This document shows, in pieces, positions 60,663 through 64,000 of a stretch of DNA of 64,000 nt. The position numbers and the translations under genes are program-made. Numbering within the stretch: the first letter of the stretch is position 1; each line of letters begins with the position of its first letter. The DNA lies in the NCBI GenBank assembly GCA_017477425.1, contig JAFUVT010000003.1, positions 1-64,000 on the forward strand. The letters are read 5' to 3'. The notes under the pieces were generated by a model, which saw only the letters and a program-made list of their open reading frames with translations, was not told where the DNA came from and made no database searches. The DNA comes from Bacteroidales bacterium. GTDB lineage: Bacteria; Bacteroidota; Bacteroidia; Bacteroidales; F082.

Positions 60663-61514
60663 ATGCTGAGACTTATTTCCAACAATAAAACCCTCATTTT
60701 CGACCGTCCTGCTCTTATGGGCATCTTGAATGTAACGCCAGACTCTTTCTCCGATGGAGGACGTTACAACCTGATGGACAATGCTTTACAGCACTGTAAA
60801 AAAATGCTCACAGACGGTGCCGACATCATTGACATCGGTGGATGCTCCACGCGACCCAACAATGCCATCGCCACTGAAGAAGAGGAAATGGAACGGGTGC
60901 TCCCCATCTTGAAAGTCATCAGAAAGGCCTTTCCCGAAACACTGATTTCCATCGACACGTTCCGCAAAAACGTGGCCGAAGTCTGCATCGCCGAAGGCGC
61001 CGACCTCATCAACGACATCTCGGGCGGCCTTTTCGATGCCGAAATGCTGCCTTACATCGGGCAAAACCACATCCCTTATGTGATGATGCACTGCGTCGGC
61101 ACGCCCGAAACGATGCACCAATATGCCCTCGGCGGCGACATCCACCAGACCGTGATGGACTTTTTCGAGAAGCAATGCCAAACTCTTGAAGCCTACGGTG
61201 AACAGCAAATCATCCTTGACCCTGGCATCGGTTTTGGGAAAAGCCTTGACGCCAACTACCAGTTGCTCAGCAATTTGAATCGATATCGCTATCATAATCT
61301 GCCTATCCTCATCGGCATTTCGAGAAAGTCATTAATAAACAAGGTGTTAAGGACCACACCCCAGACCGCCGAAAACGGCACGACAGTACTGAACACCATC
61401 GCCTTGCTCAACGGAGCAGACATCCTGCGCGTACACGATGTGAAAAAAGCTCGTGAAGCCGTTGAATTGGTGGGGACTTTTTGTAATTTTGCACAAAATT
61501 TGAACCATGATTGA
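60663..61514 (+). CDS. folP: Dihydropteroate synthase
   Basis: A 283-aa folate-pathway TIM-barrel enzyme joining pterin pyrophosphate and p-aminobenzoate; the target of sulfonamides. Visible motifs: GILNVTPDSFSDGGRYN, DGADIIDIGGCSTRP, ADLINDISGG, VMMHCVGTPETM, ILDPGIGFGKSLDANYQLL, LIGISRKSLI and RVHDVKKAREA. The frame is open far upstream, but the ATG at 60,663 follows the promoter and gives the family N-terminus MLRLISNNKTLIFDRPALMGILN. It overlaps cdaA by 8 bp. Confidence 0.96.
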   Translation: MLRLISNNKTLIFDRPALMGILNVTPDSFSDGGRYNLMDNALQHCKKMLTDGADIIDIGGCSTRPNNAIATEEEEMERVLPILKVIRKAFPETLISIDTFRKNVAEVCIAEGADLINDISGGLFDAEMLPYIGQNHIPYVMMHCVGTPETMHQYALGGDIHQTVMDFFEKQCQTLEAYGEQQIILDPGIGFGKSLDANYQLLSNLNRYRYHNLPILIGISRKSLINKVLRTTPQTAENGTTVLNTIALLNGADILRVHDVKKAREAVELVGTFCNFAQNLNHD

Positions 61515-62280
61515 CCTCTTCATTCAAATACGCGTCTTTGACATCATCGACATCTTTTTGGTGGCGCTGCTATTCTACGGTCTCTATCGCCTGCTGAAAG
61601 GCACCTCCGCCATGAGCATCTTCATCGGTATTGTGGCCATTTTCCTTATCTGGCAGCTGGTCAAGGCCTTGCAGATGGAAATGCTGACCGCCATCTTGGG
61701 GGCCTTTGTCAGCGTGGGCTTCATTGCGCTCATCATCATTTTCCAGCCGGAAATCAGGCGATTCCTGTTCACCATCGGCGACCAAGCCCGCGAAGGCCGA
61801 ATGATGCAACGATTCAAGTTCCTGAAAGTCAGGAGCAACGTCGATCTCAATATCGATGCCTTGACCAAGGCCTGCATCAACATGTCGGACATCAAGCAAG
61901 GCGCGCTCATCCTGCTCACACGAAAAAACAACCTGGACGACATCGTCACGACAGGCGTGACGGTCAACGCCGACATCAGCAACCCGTTGATTGAAAATAT
62001 CTTCTTCAAAAACAGTCCGTTGCACGACGGTGCTATGATTATCCGCCACAACCGCATCACGGCAGCGCGCTGCATCCTCCCAGTGACCAAAAAGACCAAC
62101 ATCCCCGGGCACTACGGCCTTCGTCACCGCGCGGCCATCGGCGTGACCGAGGACAACGACTGCATCGCATTGGTCGTTTCGGAAGAAACGGGCAACATCA
62201 GCATGGTCACTGGCGGGGAAATCAAGACGATTAAGCCTGCCGAGCTGAAGGAAGCCATCGAAAAAGAGATGAAAAACTAG
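61507..62280 (+). CDS. cdaA: Diadenylate cyclase CdaA
   Basis: A 257-aa membrane enzyme making cyclic di-AMP from two ATP. Three TM segments (about 14-30, 35-52, 62-80), a coiled stretch (81-115), then the DAC domain with DGA at 174-176 (PLHDGAMII) and RHR at 206-208 (YGLRHRAAIGV). It is co-transcribed with folP (overlapping ATG/TGA). In firmicutes cdaA lies with cdaR and glmM; the folP link is typical of Bacteroidota to my knowledge. Confidence 0.96.
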   Translation: MIDLFIQIRVFDIIDIFLVALLFYGLYRLLKGTSAMSIFIGIVAIFLIWQLVKALQMEMLTAILGAFVSVGFIALIIIFQPEIRRFLFTIGDQAREGRMMQRFKFLKVRSNVDLNIDALTKACINMSDIKQGALILLTRKNNLDDIVTTGVTVNADISNPLIENIFFKNSPLHDGAMIIRHNRITAARCILPVTKKTNIPGHYGLRHRAAIGVTEDNDCIALVVSEETGNISMVTGGEIKTIKPAELKEAIEKEMKN

Positions 62281-62285
62281 GAAAT

Positions 62286-63062
62286 TTATTCCGTGATTTC
62301 CACAAACCTATCATCCTCCTCGGCAAAGCGCATTTGCTTCTTGTAGGGGTCGTAGCGTAGCAATATCTGATAGGTGTAATTGCGTTTCTTGAATTCCTTC
62401 GTCACATAACTGTTCATCATGTAATCGTAGGTGTAGCCCGCGTAGAGCTTGCCTAAATAGACGGCATAATTGTACACATCCTTAAGTTCCAGTGTATCAA
62501 TTGTGTAGTTGTAATCGATTTTGTTCGTCCAGAAAGAATAATCCGTCTTGGAATCGAAGCCGTCCATCAGGTTGTGCTCGCAAAACTGCACGGGCCGCCA
62601 CTCGCCGTCGTTGATTTCGAACCACGAAGCCACATTGACCGTGTTCAAAGGGTGCTTGTAGCTGTACTCGTCCGTATCGCTGAAGAGATAGTCCTCGTAT
62701 TCCGTGATACGCCCCGAAATCTCCATCCGCGAGAGCATCACCAGCCAATGCGTGGAGTCAACGGGCACGTTGTCAATGTCCTCGGGAATGTAAACATCCA
62801 AGCCGTAGGTGCGCAACATATCCGCGTAGGCGCTATACATCACATCCAAGAACAAATCCTGACTGAAGCCTTGCAGTACATTCGTTTGCATCTGGTATTG
62901 CGTGTTGTATTCCACCTTCACCTCGGCCTGCTCGGGGAAATAGACCGCCACACGCGTGTTGGACTGCTCCGCGACGAAGTTCTTGGCTAACTTCAGTTCG
63001 GTTTGGCAACTCGTGAACAGCAATCCAAAAAACAATCCTATGATTAAATGTAACTTCTTCAT
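62286..63062 (-). CDS. Exported lipoprotein of unknown function
   Basis: A 258-aa protein with signal peptide and lipobox MKKLHLIIGLFFGLLFTSCQT (Cys19). The mature part is aromatic-rich with many Tyr residues (NTQYQMQTNVLQGFSQDLFLDVMYSAYADMLRTYGLDVYIPEDID..., EYEDYLFSDTDEYSYKHP). I do not recognise the family. The ATG shares its last base with the stop of the topoisomerase gene (TAATG), so it is translated as its partner. The stop is 5 bp from the convergent cdaA stop. Confidence 0.8.
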   Translation of the reverse strand: MKKLHLIIGLFFGLLFTSCQTELKLAKNFVAEQSNTRVAVYFPEQAEVKVEYNTQYQMQTNVLQGFSQDLFLDVMYSAYADMLRTYGLDVYIPEDIDNVPVDSTHWLVMLSRMEISGRITEYEDYLFSDTDEYSYKHPLNTVNVASWFEINDGEWRPVQFCEHNLMDGFDSKTDYSFWTNKIDYNYTIDTLELKDVYNYAVYLGKLYAGYTYDYMMNSYVTKEFKKRNYTYQILLRYDPYKKQMRFAEEDDRFVEITE

Positions 63063-64000
63063 TATAAATCATTTTCAAACAAATCCATTTGAACGCCGTC
63101 GCCTTTCGGCTCGACGATTTCCAACGGCACATCGGCGGGGTTGACGGGCTCTCTTTCAGTATGCTCGGTTGTCTCAGACGGCCCTTCGACAGGCTCAGGG
63201 GCCTTAGGTTCTTCTTCGGTCGGCCCTTCGCCTCCTTCGACAAGCTCAGGAGCCGGCTCAGGGACCTCTGGCTCGAATGGTTCAAGGAACTGCCAACTCT
63301 CTATCTCTCTCGTCGATAGGCGTTTGCCCTTAGCCTTAATGCTCTTGATGCCAATGAACTCCTCCACGTTGATTTCATCATCGGGGAAACTGTTGCCCGC
63401 ATCGCTCACCTTGTAACTCAGCAGCAGGCGCGGCAAGTCGTCGGTGCTCTTGCCCAAATATTTCGCCTCGGGATGCTCGCCAATGAACGAGATGCGGCTG
63501 TTCAGCTTGGTCTCAGCCTCGATGCAGAAACGCTTCAGGTACATTTTCTGCGTCTCGCCTTCGATATAGACGACGGAGAAAATCTCGTCCGCGTCGAACT
63601 TGCGGATTTCCACCATGTCATCGTCGAAGTGGGTGTTGAGGTCGAAGCCCGAAATCTTGAACTCGCCGTTGGCGAAGATCTGCAAAATCTTGTCCTCGCC
63701 CTCGAACGCGCCAAGATACTGCCCGCGTTTGTCGGCATTCAGGCGGCGCACCGTGTCGTCGTAATAGATATCACGGGCGTTGAGCGTAGAGACGCCTTCC
63801 CCACCCTTCTTGATCTCCTTGACTTCGTACTTAGTGAGCAAATTGCCCCGCGAAGCGCGACCTTTGACGGCCAAGTTGGCGAAGTCGTAATCCACCGTCT
63901 TCTGCTTCTTGTTGAAGAGCACCAAAGTCACCTTGATGACCTCGGCCTCGCCATTCGGGTTGGACGAGAAATAGCGCACCTTCGAGCCGGGTTTGCCTTG
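63062..64000 (-). CDS. parC: DNA gyrase/topoisomerase IV subunit A, C-terminal part
   Basis: Only the 3' part is in the window; the frame runs off the right edge (QGKPGSKVRYFSSNPNGEAE upstream of the visible start-like GTG). The sequence matches the C-terminal domain of the Bacteroidota type IIA topoisomerase A subunit (VRYFSSNPNGEAEVIKVTL, DYDFANLAVKGRASRGNLLTKYEV, YLGKSTDDLPRLLL). From about residue 235 of the visible part it has a long Glu/Pro-rich tail, where two REP-like repeats insert, ending GVQMDLFENDL. GyrA versus ParC cannot be decided from the fragment; ParC is favoured from memory of the family. Confidence 0.85.
   Translation of the reverse strand, partial: QGKPGSKVRYFSSNPNGEAEVIKVTLVLFNKKQKTVDYDFANLAVKGRASRGNLLTKYEVKEIKKGGEGVSTLNARDIYYDDTVRRLNADKRGQYLGAFEGEDKILQIFANGEFKISGFDLNTHFDDDMVEIRKFDADEIFSVVYIEGETQKMYLKRFCIEAETKLNSRISFIGEHPEAKYLGKSTDDLPRLLLSYKVSDAGNSFPDDEINVEEFIGIKSIKAKGKRLSTREIESWQFLEPFEPEVPEPAPELVEGGEGPTEEEPKAPEPVEGPSETTEHTEREPVNPADVPLEIVEPKGDGVQMDLFENDL
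63180..63203. repeat. REP-like palindromic repeat, short copy
   Basis: A 24-bp copy with core CCTTCGACAGGCTCAGG plus flanking GG/CC bases, in frame in the topoisomerase tail (encodes a PEPVEGP-like peptide on the minus strand). Confidence 0.75.
63222..63266. repeat. REP-like palindromic repeat, nested copy
   Basis: A 45-bp copy with the same nested layout as 26,066-26,113 and core CCTTCGACAAGCTCAGG, in frame in the topoisomerase tail, 19 bp from the short copy. Confidence 0.75.

Overview
The window looks like the chromosome of a Bacteroidales (phylum Bacteroidota) bacterium. The evidence is internal: many genes are preceded by the Bacteroidota -7 promoter element TAnnTTTG, with very short leaders and weak Shine-Dalgarno sequences; several exported proteins end in type IX secretion (T9SS) sorting domains; and families typical of the group are present (BT_3928-like protein, DUF1599, DUF6263, ATP-type PEP carboxykinase). 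No rRNA, tRNA, CRISPR array or complete insertion sequence was seen.

Region by region. 1-10.7 kb is housekeeping: an RHS/T9SS gene remnant, trmH, a membrane TPR protein, fmt, HU, then on the minus strand uvrB-recQ and thrS-infC-rpmI-rplT, with infC apparently starting at an AUU codon. 10.7-20.9 kb is an accessory defence island, all on the minus strand: an NYN-domain gene bracketed by two ~90-bp direct repeats, a membrane protein plus AbiH-family pair, and a coupled Eco57I-class adenine methyltransferase plus PLD-nuclease/SNF2 helicase pair. 20.9-28.8 kb holds two tandem C10 cysteine-protease/beta-helix/T9SS proteins, msrA, and a GLUG-type T9SS surface protein. 28.9-33 kb has pckA, two small paralogous T9SS proteins and a DUF6263-like protein. 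33-40.6 kb is minus strand: dnaN, and tpiA-prmA followed by a gene for a 1556-aa exported protein of unknown function. 40.6-42 kb is a small AT-rich islet with a possible GIY-YIG-like protein and a polyvalent-protein-type kinase homologue. 42-50.3 kb is a heavy-metal RND efflux cluster (beta-barrel, TolC-like, adaptor, CzcA-like pump, response regulator, histidine kinase). 50.3-57 kb is a second export operon (TolC, HlyD adaptor, two ABC-2 permeases) with a divergent AraC regulator. 57-64 kb has a DUF1599/BT_3928/DppB-like permease/thioesterase operon sharing a perfectly symmetric promoter with folP-cdaA, then a lipoprotein gene and the 3' part of a type IIA topoisomerase A subunit gene.

How the parts work together: the AbiH pair has its own promoter just behind the methyltransferase gene, so the island seems to stack independent anti-phage modules. 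The methyltransferase gene changes from GC-rich to AT-rich just before its NPPY motif, as expected if its target-recognition half was exchanged. The metal-efflux genes have promoters overlapped or abutted by inverted repeats, consistent with control by the linked two-component pair. Three in-frame copies of a palindromic REP-like sequence sit in linkers of two proteins. All functional statements are from reading the sequence; no database search was run.
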